Of a stretch of DNA of 64,000 nucleotides, positions 1 to 7,421 are shown piece by piece. Location of the stretch: assembly GCA_027485695.1 (NCBI GenBank), contig JAIXQO010000001.1, forward strand, positions 434,001 to 498,000, in the 5' to 3' direction. Position numbers and translations under genes: made by a program. The notes beneath the pieces are model-generated. The model was not told the DNA's origin and searched no databases. It saw nothing but the letters and a program-made list of their open reading frames with translations. This DNA comes from Pseudomonadota bacterium (GTDB lineage Bacteria > Bdellovibrionota > UBA1018). Numbering within the stretch: the first letter of the stretch is position 1; every line of letters begins with the position of its first letter.

Positions 1-102
1 TCAGTGTGTCATCCCTGTGGAAAAGTGTAAAGCGGCGTTAATCCAGGAAAAAGCGATGATTATTCGACGCTTTCTTCCGTGGTAGCGAAATTCAAAATAG
101 GG

Positions 103-108
103 TAGAAT
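103..108 (+). promoter_or_regulatory. -10-like element of the 6S RNA promoter
   Basis: TAGAAT lies a few bases before the inferred 6S RNA 5' end. I see no convincing -35 at 17-nt spacing, so this is a weak promoter assignment based mainly on position. Confidence 0.4.
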
Positions 109-109
109 C

Positions 110-283
110 AAAGGTGCTCTGGGGGTCGCTCATAAACAGTGGACCCTACAGTCACATGGATCGGGAACTGTACCTCAGCAGTGGTGAGCATGCCTGGTTT
201 CACCAGGAAGCCTAAAGCTGCGAAACGGTGCCCACTTGAATATTCGGGTTCCATCTGGCTTAAGCGACCCTCAGAGCACTTTC
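110..283 (+). ncRNA. ssrS: 6S RNA
   Basis: The sequence folds as a long closed rod. The 5' strand at 110-130 (AAAGGTGCTCTGGGGGTCGC) pairs with AGCGACCCTCAGAGCACTTT at about 263-282. The central part carries the gamma-proteobacterial 6S signature: GGTGAGCATGC, a short hairpin, GAAGCCTAAAGCTGCGA and then CACTTGAA. 6S RNA binds the housekeeping RNA polymerase holoenzyme and dampens transcription in stationary phase. A -10-like TAGAAT sits at 103-108. Exact ends are inferred from the closing stem. Identification is by resemblance to the E. coli sequence as remembered, so a covariance-model search would settle it. Confidence 0.88.
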
Positions 284-437
284 CCTTTCAAATCCCCCTC
301 TTTTTATACCCATTTTTACGTTCCACCCGTTTCCTGCGTGGGCAATTTGACGTTTTTGACGTTTGGATATCCACAGAACGTTTGACTCATTTTTCCCGAC
401 TCCGCACAATAGTAGTCGGTCAAGGAGTAAGACCCGT

Positions 438-1055
438 ATGTCGCAAATCAAAGATACCTCTCTTCAAAACACTGCTTGGATCCATGATCTCGCTCGCGCG
501 GAAGTGCATCCCGAGGCTGAACGTCTCTTGGGGCTTGGCATCGGCCATGACCCGCATCAGGTCGTCGAAGAGAGCACCATTCAGTTTCTTCAGGAGCTCC
601 GGGAGCGATTCACGGAATATTCCCGTCTATTCAACTCCTACGCCGAGGGCGGCGCTCGTTATCAAGAAACGAAAATTTATTCGGTTGCCCAGACTTCAGC
701 GGATTTCATGGTCTACCGGAATCAGGTCAAGCTCGTGGTCTCCAACACGGCCCACGGTGTGATCTCGATTCAGTTTACCCAGCACCAACGCTCGCCGTTT
801 CAATTCGATGGTAGCAATCCGGAGAACGCGAACTCCAGTGGTACTTCGGCGCAAGAGATCTTGGCGCAAGTCGGTCCTTTCCGAGACGTGAAATGGACGT
901 TTCAAGGCGAAAAAGTCCTCGCCGACCAACTCGCTAAATTCTATTTCATTGAATTCGTTCGGGTCACGCGTGAAAAACGTACGCAAAAAGGCCAGAACCA
1001 AGCGTTGCTCGATCAAATCAAGCAGCTCCTAACGGAAAAAGGGATCGATCTCTAA
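438..1055 (+). CDS. conserved-looking protein of unknown function
   Basis: A 205-residue soluble protein with no signal peptide or membrane segment. The start at 438 is chosen because AAGGAG lies ten bases upstream; an in-frame ATG at 363 lacks a ribosome site. The N-terminal third is acidic and helical (HDPHQVVEESTIQFLQEL), the middle looks like alternating strands (QVKLVVSNTAHGVISIQFTQ), and the C-terminus is a basic helix. It follows the 6S RNA, where many bacteria have the unrelated folate gene fau. Its last 27 bases overlap tail-to-tail with the next gene. I do not recognise the family. Confidence 0.75.
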   Translation: MSQIKDTSLQNTAWIHDLARAEVHPEAERLLGLGIGHDPHQVVEESTIQFLQELRERFTEYSRLFNSYAEGGARYQETKIYSVAQTSADFMVYRNQVKLVVSNTAHGVISIQFTQHQRSPFQFDGSNPENANSSGTSAQEILAQVGPFRDVKWTFQGEKVLADQLAKFYFIEFVRVTREKRTQKGQNQALLDQIKQLLTEKGIDL

Positions 1056-1940
1056 GGCTTCTTCGATCTCGTAGTTTTTAACTCCGTAGTAATTCATGAT
1101 CTCCGAAGAGTTCAACGAGTAGTCGAGGCGGTTTTCCGACGTGAATAGCGAAGAGCTATAAGGTCGATCGATCGCGGAGACCAGATTTTCGTTGAAGCCG
1201 AACTTGCGCGCGAAAAGTCGCGCGAACTCATAGTGAGTCAAACGGCTCAAGCCGCCGTAATGATAGACGCCTTTGCGAATGCCTTGATGGATGATCGTAC
1301 GCACGACCTCGGTGACCGAGTGAGCGGAAGCGAAATTGAAAAGTTCGTAGTCTTGGAGTTCCATCGCTTGAGCGTTGGTCAAGCGCATGCGGAGCAAATC
1401 GAGGAATCCGCTTCGAAACGGATGTCCCTTGCCGTAGAGGGGGGGGATTCGGATGATGGCATAGCTCGACGAACGCCCCTTGACGAGGTTTTCTCCGCCG
1501 ACTTTGAATCGTCCGAGACTCACGCTCGGGGAGAGCGTGTCGTGCTCTTTGTAGTTCCCGCGGTGCCCGTCATAGACGAAGCAACTCGAGAAAAAAATCA
1601 TCTTGGCGTGAAATAGTTCCGAATGCTTGAGAATCTCGCCCACGCCGTTTGCGTGATAGAGCTCAGCAATCTTCGCGTTCTTCTCATTCCAGCCAATACT
1701 GTGCGATCCGCCTAGATAGAGGATGTAGTCGGGACTCGTTCGGTAAATCAACGTCCTGACTTGTACTTCATCCTTGAAGTCGATCCTGACTGAGGTAACG
1801 CCATCAATCGGAAGCGAGTCTCCATCGATTGCAACCGAGGTCACGCGGTAGTCATCCTTGAGCGCGTAACTGAGGTGCGCTCCCAGAAAACTATTGCCGC
1901 CGATGATCATGATGCCTTTTGGGCCGGTTCCAGTCGCCAT
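1029..1940 (-). CDS. RmlD-like SDR family protein, catalytic Tyr apparently lost
   Basis: A 303-residue extended short-chain dehydrogenase/reductase of the dTDP-4-dehydrorhamnose reductase type. The N-terminal nucleotide-binding loop GGNSFLG is clear, as are FSSCFVYDG and the substrate-side IIRIPPLYGKG. The position normally occupied by the YxxxK catalytic tyrosine reads SLGRFKVGGE, so Lys is kept but Tyr is Leu. It may therefore bind NAD(P) and sugar nucleotide without the usual redox chemistry. The GAAGGA before the ATG is unusually close, and an internal ATG at 1910 is possible. It lies apart from the polysaccharide loci further on. Confidence 0.8.
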   Translation of the reverse strand: MATGTGPKGIMIIGGNSFLGAHLSYALKDDYRVTSVAIDGDSLPIDGVTSVRIDFKDEVQVRTLIYRTSPDYILYLGGSHSIGWNEKNAKIAELYHANGVGEILKHSELFHAKMIFFSSCFVYDGHRGNYKEHDTLSPSVSLGRFKVGGENLVKGRSSSYAIIRIPPLYGKGHPFRSGFLDLLRMRLTNAQAMELQDYELFNFASAHSVTEVVRTIIHQGIRKGVYHYGGLSRLTHYEFARLFARKFGFNENLVSAIDRPYSSSLFTSENRLDYSLNSSEIMNYYGVKNYEIEEALEIDPFFR

Positions 1941-2072
1941 TCCTTCATCTAGTTTATAGTCAAATGACCCGACGGGCTCCTCAAATCGTAAGGTTGCCCC
2001 TCCTTTGCCTATGCACCATCAGTGCACAGGTTTCCGCATTCCCATTCGGCTGGGCAAGTGCCCTGGCCGTTC

Positions 2073-2169
2073 GGCGCCCTATGGCGCCTCTAACGCTCCG
2101 AGATCCTCACGAAACTTCGTTTCGTTCAGTCTCTCGCGTACGCTTCACTTCAAATCGCAGTGCGATTTG
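2073..2169. repeat. three-hairpin dispersed element, copy A
   Basis: Three perfect hairpins in a row: 2073-2088 (6-bp stem), 2109-2125 (7-bp stem, 3-nt loop) and 2151-2169 (7-bp stem, 5-nt loop, CAAATCG/CGATTTG). A second copy at 22089-22185 has the same stem lengths, the same 20- and 25-nt linkers and conserved linker words (AACGCTCCG, CTCGCGT, ACGCTT), although the stems of hairpins 1 and 2 differ in sequence but stay paired. Both are followed by a TTGCGCAG word. It lies between the SDR gene start and the 3' end of a flagellin gene. It could be a REP/MITE-like element or a structured RNA; the strand is not determined. Confidence 0.75.
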
Positions 2170-2190
2170 CCGTGCTTGCGCAGGGGGAGG

Positions 2191-2216
2191 GGGCTCTCCC
2201 TTCCTTGAGAGAGCCC
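2191..2216 (-). terminator. stem-loop downstream of flagellin gene
   Basis: GGGCTCTC pairs with GAGAGCCC across a 10-nt loop, about 50 bases past the flagellin stop codon. On the minus strand it is followed by C-rich rather than U-rich sequence, so it may be a 3'-end stabiliser or a factor-dependent terminator. Confidence 0.45.
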
Positions 2217-2262
2217 GCCGGGAGTCCATGACTATCCATTCGATGACCTTTCAGACTATGCG

Positions 2263-3096
2263 TTAACCGAGCAATTTAGCTGCGATTGCGTTCGTCTGGT
2301 TCGCTTGTCCCAGAACCGAGATGCCCGCTTGCATCAAGATGTTCTGTTTGGTCATCTCCGACACTTCTTCAGCGAAGTCAGTGTCGCGGATTCGGCTATT
2401 CGCTGCGGAGAGGTTCTCGTCCGCAATTGCGAGGTTGTTGATCGTCGATTGCAGGCGGTTCTGGAGCGCACCCAGATCGGCTCGGATGCTGTTGACTCGG
2501 ACTAATGAGTCGTCAATCACCGCGAGCGAGAGCTGAGATCCTTGTTTCGTAGCCACGCTCTCTCCGCCGAGTTTCAGCGCATCGAGCGAGGCATCGGATC
2601 GTTCGCCGTTGTAGACGACTCGATCAAGGATCGGGTTGTTCTGCGTTCCCACCTGAATCTCAAAAATTCCGGCTCTTCCGTTCAGGAGCGGCGTGCCGTT
2701 GAATCGGGTCACGTTGGCGATTCGATCCACCTCTTGCTTGAGCGCTTGGAATTCGCGGTCGGCAAATTGGCGTTCGGTGTCCCCGATCGTGTCGGAAGCT
2801 GCCTGGATCGCAAGTTCGCGGAGACGGATCATGATGTTCGAGATCTCGTTCAAACCGCCTTCGGATACTTGGATCAGGGAAACGCCATCTTGCGCGTTTC
2901 TCTTTGCCTGGCGAAGACCTCGTACTTGAGCTCGGAGGTTTTCCGAGATCGCAAGTCCGGCGGCGTCGTCACCAGCGCTGTTGATTCTGCTTCCGCTCGA
3001 CAAACGCTCGAGAGATTTATCGAGTGCCCGTCGAGTATTCGACATCGTCCGCTGCGCATTGAGCGCAGTGGTATTGGTATTAATTCTTAGGCCCAT
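2263..3096 (-). CDS. fliC: flagellin (first of two paralogues)
   Basis: A 277-residue flagellin, the extracellular filament subunit exported by the flagellar type III apparatus. It has the full N-terminal D0/D1 signature (MGLRINTNTTALNAQR, LSSGSRINSAGDDAAGLAIS, RNAQDGVSLIQVSEGGLNEI) and the C-terminal partner ending in ISVLGQANQTNAIAAKLL. The central region is very short, so the surface D2/D3 domains are absent. It begins MG and has ACGGAG before the start. The neighbouring paralogue is similar in the ends and diverged in the middle. I see no sigma28 promoter match just upstream, in contrast to the paralogue. Confidence 0.97.
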   Translation of the reverse strand: MGLRINTNTTALNAQRTMSNTRRALDKSLERLSSGSRINSAGDDAAGLAISENLRAQVRGLRQAKRNAQDGVSLIQVSEGGLNEISNIMIRLRELAIQAASDTIGDTERQFADREFQALKQEVDRIANVTRFNGTPLLNGRAGIFEIQVGTQNNPILDRVVYNGERSDASLDALKLGGESVATKQGSQLSLAVIDDSLVRVNSIRADLGALQNRLQSTINNLAIADENLSAANSRIRDTDFAEEVSEMTKQNILMQAGISVLGQANQTNAIAAKLLG

Positions 3097-3498
3097 TTTA
3101 GACTCCGTTCATAAAAAATGCCCTCCAGTTAGCACACGCCCTAGTCCATAGTGCGCGACCCGCATCCATGCAGGATTTCTCCGGTTCACTCCCTGAACTC
3201 GCTCGACCATCGAACGAATCCGTTCCACGTGAGAGGACCACCCCCTCCGCCGAAGCCCGTGACCGCCCATGAACCCTGGCAATCTCGGGAAACGTCCCCT
3301 GAATCTCTCCCCCATTCCATGGGATCAAGCGCTCAAGGAATCCTATGCACCCATTCATTTTCCTTCGTGGGTGGGGCCGCACGCGCTCGTTCATCTTGAA
3401 TCCGCGCGCGCGGCCCCGATTCCACATTCCAGGAAACAAGCCGGGGGTTTGAGCCCAAGCTTTCGGGTAGAAAATTTTTCGAAGCAGACTAGTTATTT
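3097..3498. other. 402-bp non-coding gap between the flagellin genes
   Basis: GC-rich sequence holding a 13-bp stem-loop (3373-3417) and the ribosome site of the downstream flagellin. I found no convincing protein or promoter in it. It probably serves as the leader of the flagellin at 2263-3096 and the trailer of the one at 3499-4347. Confidence 0.6.
3373..3417 (-). terminator. strong GC stem-loop after second flagellin gene
   Basis: GGGGCCGC... at 3373-3385 pairs over 13 bp (one G-U) with 3405-3417, around a 19-nt loop. It lies about 80 bases past the stop of the flagellin at 3499-4347. No U-tract follows on the minus strand, so attenuation or mRNA stabilisation is as likely as termination. 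Confidence 0.4.
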
Positions 3499-4347
3499 TT
3501 AGCCAGTGCTTCCTCCTAAAAGTCCTAATGCGGTTTTCAGGCTGCTGTTTGCCTGTCCGAGGACAGACACGCCCGACTGCATGAGAATCTGATTCTTCGT
3601 GAGCTGCGTCGCTTCTTCGGCGACGTCGGCGTCGCGGATTCGGCTGTTAGCTGCCGACATGTTCTCGCGACTAATCATGATGTTCGAGATCACGGATTGA
3701 AGACGGTTTTGGAGCGATCCGAACTCGGCACGCATCGAAGTAACGGAAGAAATCGCGTTGTCGATGGATGCGAGCGAGTTCTGCGCGGAAAGCTTATCAG
3801 AGACGTTTGAAAGATTGAGACCGAGCGCTACGGTGGATACGTCGGCAGCACCGCGAGCAAAAAGCTGGATCCGGTCGATCATAGGGTTGTTCCCGGTCCC
3901 GACTTGGATTTCGAATGCTTGAGCGGCGCCGTTCAGAAGTGGAACGTTGTTGTATTCAGTGCTTTTTGAGATCCGGTCGACCTCGGAGAGTAGCTGTTGG
4001 AATTCGAGATCGAGGTAACCGCGTTCGGTCGTTCCGACCGTATCTGAAGCCGCTTGGACTCCGAGTTCTCGGAGTCGGATGAGCATATTGGAAATTTCAG
4101 ACATGGCGCCTTCGGCGACTTGAACGAGTGAGATGCCGTCTTGGGCGTTTCTCTCCGCTTGGCCTAAGCCGCGGATCTGGGCTCGGAGTCCCTCGGAGAT
4201 CGCCAGTCCCGCGGCGTCGTCGCCTGCGTGATTGATGCGAGATCCGGAACTCAGGCGTTCCAGGGTCGTATCTAAGCCTGCTCGTGTCGCACGCAAATTT
4301 CTCTGTGCGATCAGCGCTGGGATGTTGGTATTAATCCTGAGTCCCAT
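3499..4347 (-). CDS. fliC: flagellin (second of two paralogues)
   Basis: A 282-residue filament protein with the same architecture as its neighbour: N-terminal MGLRINTNIPALIAQRN and GSRINHAGDDAAGLAIS, and C-terminal AANSRIRDADVAEEATQLTKN. The variable centre is minimal. An AGGAGGAAGG ribosome site lies directly before the ATG. A sigma28-like promoter sits about 130-150 bases upstream (4475-4501), so this copy is probably transcribed late in flagellar assembly by FliA. The final GGSTG tail distinguishes it from the paralogue. Two flagellins in tandem suggest a composite filament. Confidence 0.97.
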   Translation of the reverse strand: MGLRINTNIPALIAQRNLRATRAGLDTTLERLSSGSRINHAGDDAAGLAISEGLRAQIRGLGQAERNAQDGISLVQVAEGAMSEISNMLIRLRELGVQAASDTVGTTERGYLDLEFQQLLSEVDRISKSTEYNNVPLLNGAAQAFEIQVGTGNNPMIDRIQLFARGAADVSTVALGLNLSNVSDKLSAQNSLASIDNAISSVTSMRAEFGSLQNRLQSVISNIMISRENMSAANSRIRDADVAEEATQLTKNQILMQSGVSVLGQANSSLKTALGLLGGSTG

Positions 4348-4686
4348 ACCTTCCTCCTGAAGGTTCTGTTAGCCAATCCATGGCCGTTAGGGTCTACCTG
4401 CTTACTTTTCACTTCTGAGTTTTGGATCACTCTGATGCGTCCTGCACCGGAACTATCCTTCACTCACATCTGTCTCATCGGACACAGGTAGGGGAACTTA
4501 AATTTATTTCAAATTATTTTCTAAAGTTTTCGGCTTCTCGATTAGGCAGGTTTTGCCGGGAGTATAAATAGAGGAAATATAATAGGTTTCCGGGTCTTTG
4601 AAGGTCAGGAAGGTTCAACTAGGAATCCGTTGCCTATGCTATTCACGAGAATGTTTTGAGAAGATGAAAGTTAAGGAAGAATAGTC
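4348..4686. promoter_or_regulatory. divergent intergenic region, flagellin / unknown gene
   Basis: 339 bp between divergent starts. The left half holds the flagellin leader and its sigma28-like promoter. The right half is AT-rich (4500-4590) and presumably carries the promoter of the gene at 4687. I could not assign its boxes. Confidence 0.5.
4475..4501 (-). promoter_or_regulatory. sigma28 (FliA)-type promoter of flagellin gene
   Basis: Read on the minus strand: TTAAGTTC, exactly 11 bases, then TCCGATGA. The family consensus is TAAAGTTT-N11-GCCGATAA, so each box matches at 6 of 8 positions with ideal spacing. It is oriented toward the flagellin at 3499-4347. Confidence 0.7.
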
Positions 4687-6195
4687 ATGTTGGAGCTCTT
4701 CTATCTACTAGTGCTGAATCATACTAATGCATTTGGCTTTGTGGATGAGTTTTCAATAAAAGAGAATATTTGCCATTCTAGTGTCTTGAGTCCTGCCCAA
4801 ATCAGGCTGTATGAGCAAAAAGAGATCGAGAAAAATCCACTAGAAATTCAAAAAATTAGCAACGAAATCGCCTCGCATTTGGTCATCGACTCTTACTACA
4901 GCGGATCAAGATCTGCCTTAAAGGCGGCTTTAGCATCAGGAAATCAGGATGCCGTCACCCATGTTTTGTCGACTGGAACTCTAAACGACGACCACCTCTG
5001 GCTGATCGGAGCGATACCGGATGAGCTATTAAGAAGAGGTATCTACGAAACGATTACGCGTCCAAAAGATGGAAAGTATTTTTACGGCTACCAATTTAGC
5101 AACGTAGAATCATTGAAATCTTGGTTGAAACAGTTTCCGCAGATTGAAAAAGAAGAGTTAGTACGCGCGGGAACTATTTTCGAAAACCGCCTGAGTACAT
5201 CCATCCCCATTGACACAGGAGCAAGGGCATCGTTAAAAATCGCCGCTTTTTGCGGTGACTACTCGAAATTGAACATTCTCGAGTGCAAAAACGCGGTTCA
5301 GAAAATTTTGGATTGGATGTCTGTAAAAGTGTACAAAACCGGAAGCCATAGCGGATTTGAAGTCAGTCAGTCGGAACTATTGAAAACGGTTGTGTTCGGA
5401 GACTTGGACTATCATCGTTTGATCAAATGGACGGCTCTCGAGCTGATGCATTTGGTTGAAAAAGAGGCGATTCCTCAGAGTCGTTTGTTCGATGTCGTAT
5501 TGAAAACAGCGAAAGAAATCAAAGGAGACTTGAATCAAGCCACTGAAATGGCTTGGAATATCATAGGTCTCTACAGTTTTTATGGCGCTGCGATTGGATC
5601 CAATTTAGTCCGAATCACGCCCGAGGTTCGAGAAATGGGTCTGGCGTTTGATCTGTTTTCTTCGGCTATTCAGGTACTAGACTCGCGGATGCAACCACAA
5701 GGCAGCCTTTTTTCTTTGCCGCAATCATTTAGAACGCATCTAGACTCTGGGAAACCCTATCATTTTTGGGCAAGCGCCTACCTCACACGTCAGCTCATGC
5801 GGGCGGGATATTCCTCTTTTGTATCTAGTCTTGCTCCTTGGTTGTCCCAAATTGGCTACCAAATGTTGTCTTCGACAAAAGGTCGAGATCCGATACGAGT
5901 ATTTATGCTTAAAAAAGTAGACTATTCGAGCTTGAAAATTCGAATGGATCTCGTGAATTCGGCTGCAGGCATTCGCCATGGACTGGATGCATTTTCAGGA
6001 AGTGGAGCTAAAAACTACTCGATCGAAGATTCGTTCTACTACTCATTCCTCAAAGGGGAGGAGTCTCCCCAATTTCAAGATCGAAAAGTAGCGAGTGAGT
6101 TCTTTTATAATGGAAGTGGAATTAAGCCCTATTTACGTTGGACGTCGATCTTTCGTCCGAAACTCATTTTTCGCTCCTTCGAACTGATGTTCTGA
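4687..6195 (+). CDS. unrecognised 502-aa protein
   Basis: The start is supported by AAGGAA eight bases upstream. The first 17 residues (MLELFYLLVLNHTNAFG) are hydrophobic and could be a weak export signal, but there is no basic N-terminus. The rest is largely helical with aromatic-rich stretches (FYYSFLKG, EFFYNGSGIKPYLRW) and no motif I recognise. It is monocistronic, flanked by a divergent flagellin and a convergent small gene. Its codons look more AT-rich than those of its neighbours, which may point to a separate origin. No function can be assigned. Confidence 0.75.
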   Translation: MLELFYLLVLNHTNAFGFVDEFSIKENICHSSVLSPAQIRLYEQKEIEKNPLEIQKISNEIASHLVIDSYYSGSRSALKAALASGNQDAVTHVLSTGTLNDDHLWLIGAIPDELLRRGIYETITRPKDGKYFYGYQFSNVESLKSWLKQFPQIEKEELVRAGTIFENRLSTSIPIDTGARASLKIAAFCGDYSKLNILECKNAVQKILDWMSVKVYKTGSHSGFEVSQSELLKTVVFGDLDYHRLIKWTALELMHLVEKEAIPQSRLFDVVLKTAKEIKGDLNQATEMAWNIIGLYSFYGAAIGSNLVRITPEVREMGLAFDLFSSAIQVLDSRMQPQGSLFSLPQSFRTHLDSGKPYHFWASAYLTRQLMRAGYSSFVSSLAPWLSQIGYQMLSSTKGRDPIRVFMLKKVDYSSLKIRMDLVNSAAGIRHGLDAFSGSGAKNYSIEDSFYYSFLKGEESPQFQDRKVASEFFYNGSGIKPYLRWTSIFRPKLIFRSFELMF

Positions 6196-6201
6196 ATATA
6201 A

Positions 6202-6228
6202 AAACCCCGCGTCGAAGAACGCGGGGCC
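6202..6228 (-). terminator. intrinsic terminator of the small gene at 6286-6579
   Basis: An 8-bp GC stem (CCCCGCGT/ACGCGGGG, loop CGAAGA). On the minus strand it runs straight into TTTTTAT, the classic U-tract. It may also block read-through from the convergent gene at 4687-6195. Confidence 0.8.
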
Positions 6229-6285
6229 AGTCACTTTGAGATGGATCGTAATGAGTCGGGTTCGGCCCTCTAGAGGCCTCTTGCG

Positions 6286-6579
6286 TTAAGCAGCTTCCGC
6301 CATATCGTTGGCATGCCAGAGTTCGTAAACCGTTTGGCCTTTTTCCGTGCGGAACCATTTAGCAGCATGATCGGGAGGATCCATTCCCAGGCACTGCACC
6401 GAGAATGCGTGCAATGTGGTGGTTTCCTTGCCGACCACGACTTTGAATTCGTGATTTGGTTGTTTGGTCACGATGCAAAATTTGCTCGGATCAGAAACGA
6501 AGAACAGTTTCTGTCCTTCTTTGATGACTCCGTCGTGCACAAGACCAGTGAGATCGAATTTGCCTTTCTTTTTTCCCAT
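6286..6579 (-). CDS. small basic protein, possibly RAMA-like domain
   Basis: A 97-residue protein starting MGKKKGKFDL, with AAGGAG before the ATG; an upstream in-frame ATG at 6624 lacks such a site. The order LVHDGVIKEGQKLFF, then a strand-rich middle, then AAKWFRTEKGQTVYELW resembles the RAMA fold found next to restriction and methyltransferase domains, where it is thought to sense or bind modified DNA. That assignment is by eye and tentative. No restriction gene is nearby, so it is a free-standing domain. It has its own terminator. Confidence 0.7.
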   Translation of the reverse strand: MGKKKGKFDLTGLVHDGVIKEGQKLFFVSDPSKFCIVTKQPNHEFKVVVGKETTTLHAFSVQCLGMDPPDHAAKWFRTEKGQTVYELWHANDMAEAA

Positions 6580-6761
6580 GAAGGCTCCTTTGTATAGGAC
6601 GTATCGGGAGAACCTGGAATCCAATCAACTGAAAACATCTTCAGAAAATTGCAACGAACTCGCCAATTCGATGACATCCCCATTTGTCCGGAAATTGTTA
6701 CAATTTAATCAAGAGCAAAAAACTAGTCACATTTACTGTGTCTTTTCCGATCTGTCTCTCG

Positions 6762-7421
6762 ATGGCACAGGAACGGATTCCCAAATTCATCGTTTTTCTT
6801 CCTCTATATCTAGGCATCGGGTGCATAGGTTGCTCGACCACGCACATGAAGCTCGAATCAAATCCCGTTGGTGCGGTGATCAAGGTAAAAATGCCCGATC
6901 AAAGCATCAAGACTATGGGAAACACTCCTTTGGATATCACCACGCAAGAACTCGCGGAGCTTGGTAACGAGATTCTAGAAATCAGCATCGAAAAAGACGG
7001 ATATGAAACATATAAAACGATGATGGCACCGAGCCGAATGGCTTTCGATGCCAAACTCAGCGTTAACCTCAAAGAGGCGCTCGGTTCTGATAGCAAGACC
7101 GTCGAAGAAATTTGCTCCGACGTCGCTGACGCGACGGCGAATATCATGCAGTCGATCAATCGTCGGGACTTCGTGGAGGCGCAGCGACTGGTGAGCGCGC
7201 AGATGATCCGTTTTCCTCGTGCGAGCGTCTTCTTGGATCTTCAGGGCAACATTTTTTACCTGCAAAAACGAGTGGACGACGCGGTCGCCGCGTATAAGTC
7301 CTCGCTCAAGCTCAACCCACAGAATCAACAAACCAAAAAAATACTTGAAAAGCTTATTTCGCTCCATGGATCGAACGTGAGTGAGCGACCAAAATCAAGT
7401 ACTGGAGAAGTGAGCCGATGA
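6762..7421 (+). CDS. lipoprotein with PEGA-like and TPR segments, first gene of the motor operon
   Basis: The start at 6762 places a basic N-terminus and a hydrophobic stretch before the lipobox-like GIGCIGC, giving a lipoprotein of about 219 residues; 6684 is an alternative start. Residues about 25-100 resemble a PEGA domain (LESNPVGAVIKVKMPD, GNTPLDI, ISIEKDGYETYK), seen in surface-attached proteins. The C-terminal half contains a TPR pair (SVFLDLQGNIFYLQKRVDDAVAAYKSSLKLNP). The stop overlaps the MotA-like start as ATGA, so the two are translationally coupled. It probably anchors or scaffolds the machine at the envelope. Confidence 0.8.
   Translation: MAQERIPKFIVFLPLYLGIGCIGCSTTHMKLESNPVGAVIKVKMPDQSIKTMGNTPLDITTQELAELGNEILEISIEKDGYETYKTMMAPSRMAFDAKLSVNLKEALGSDSKTVEEICSDVADATANIMQSINRRDFVEAQRLVSAQMIRFPRASVFLDLQGNIFYLQKRVDDAVAAYKSSLKLNPQNQQTKKILEKLISLHGSNVSERPKSSTGEVSR

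Noticed and set aside
139-762. Open frame of 207 codons on the plus strand
   Set aside because: It runs through the 6S RNA and overlaps the better-supported gene at 438-1055 in another frame; no ribosome site.
3098-3439. 113-codon minus-strand frame between the flagellin genes
   Set aside because: Composition is Arg/Gly-rich and irregular as in GC-rich non-coding DNA, and a strong stem-loop lies inside it.
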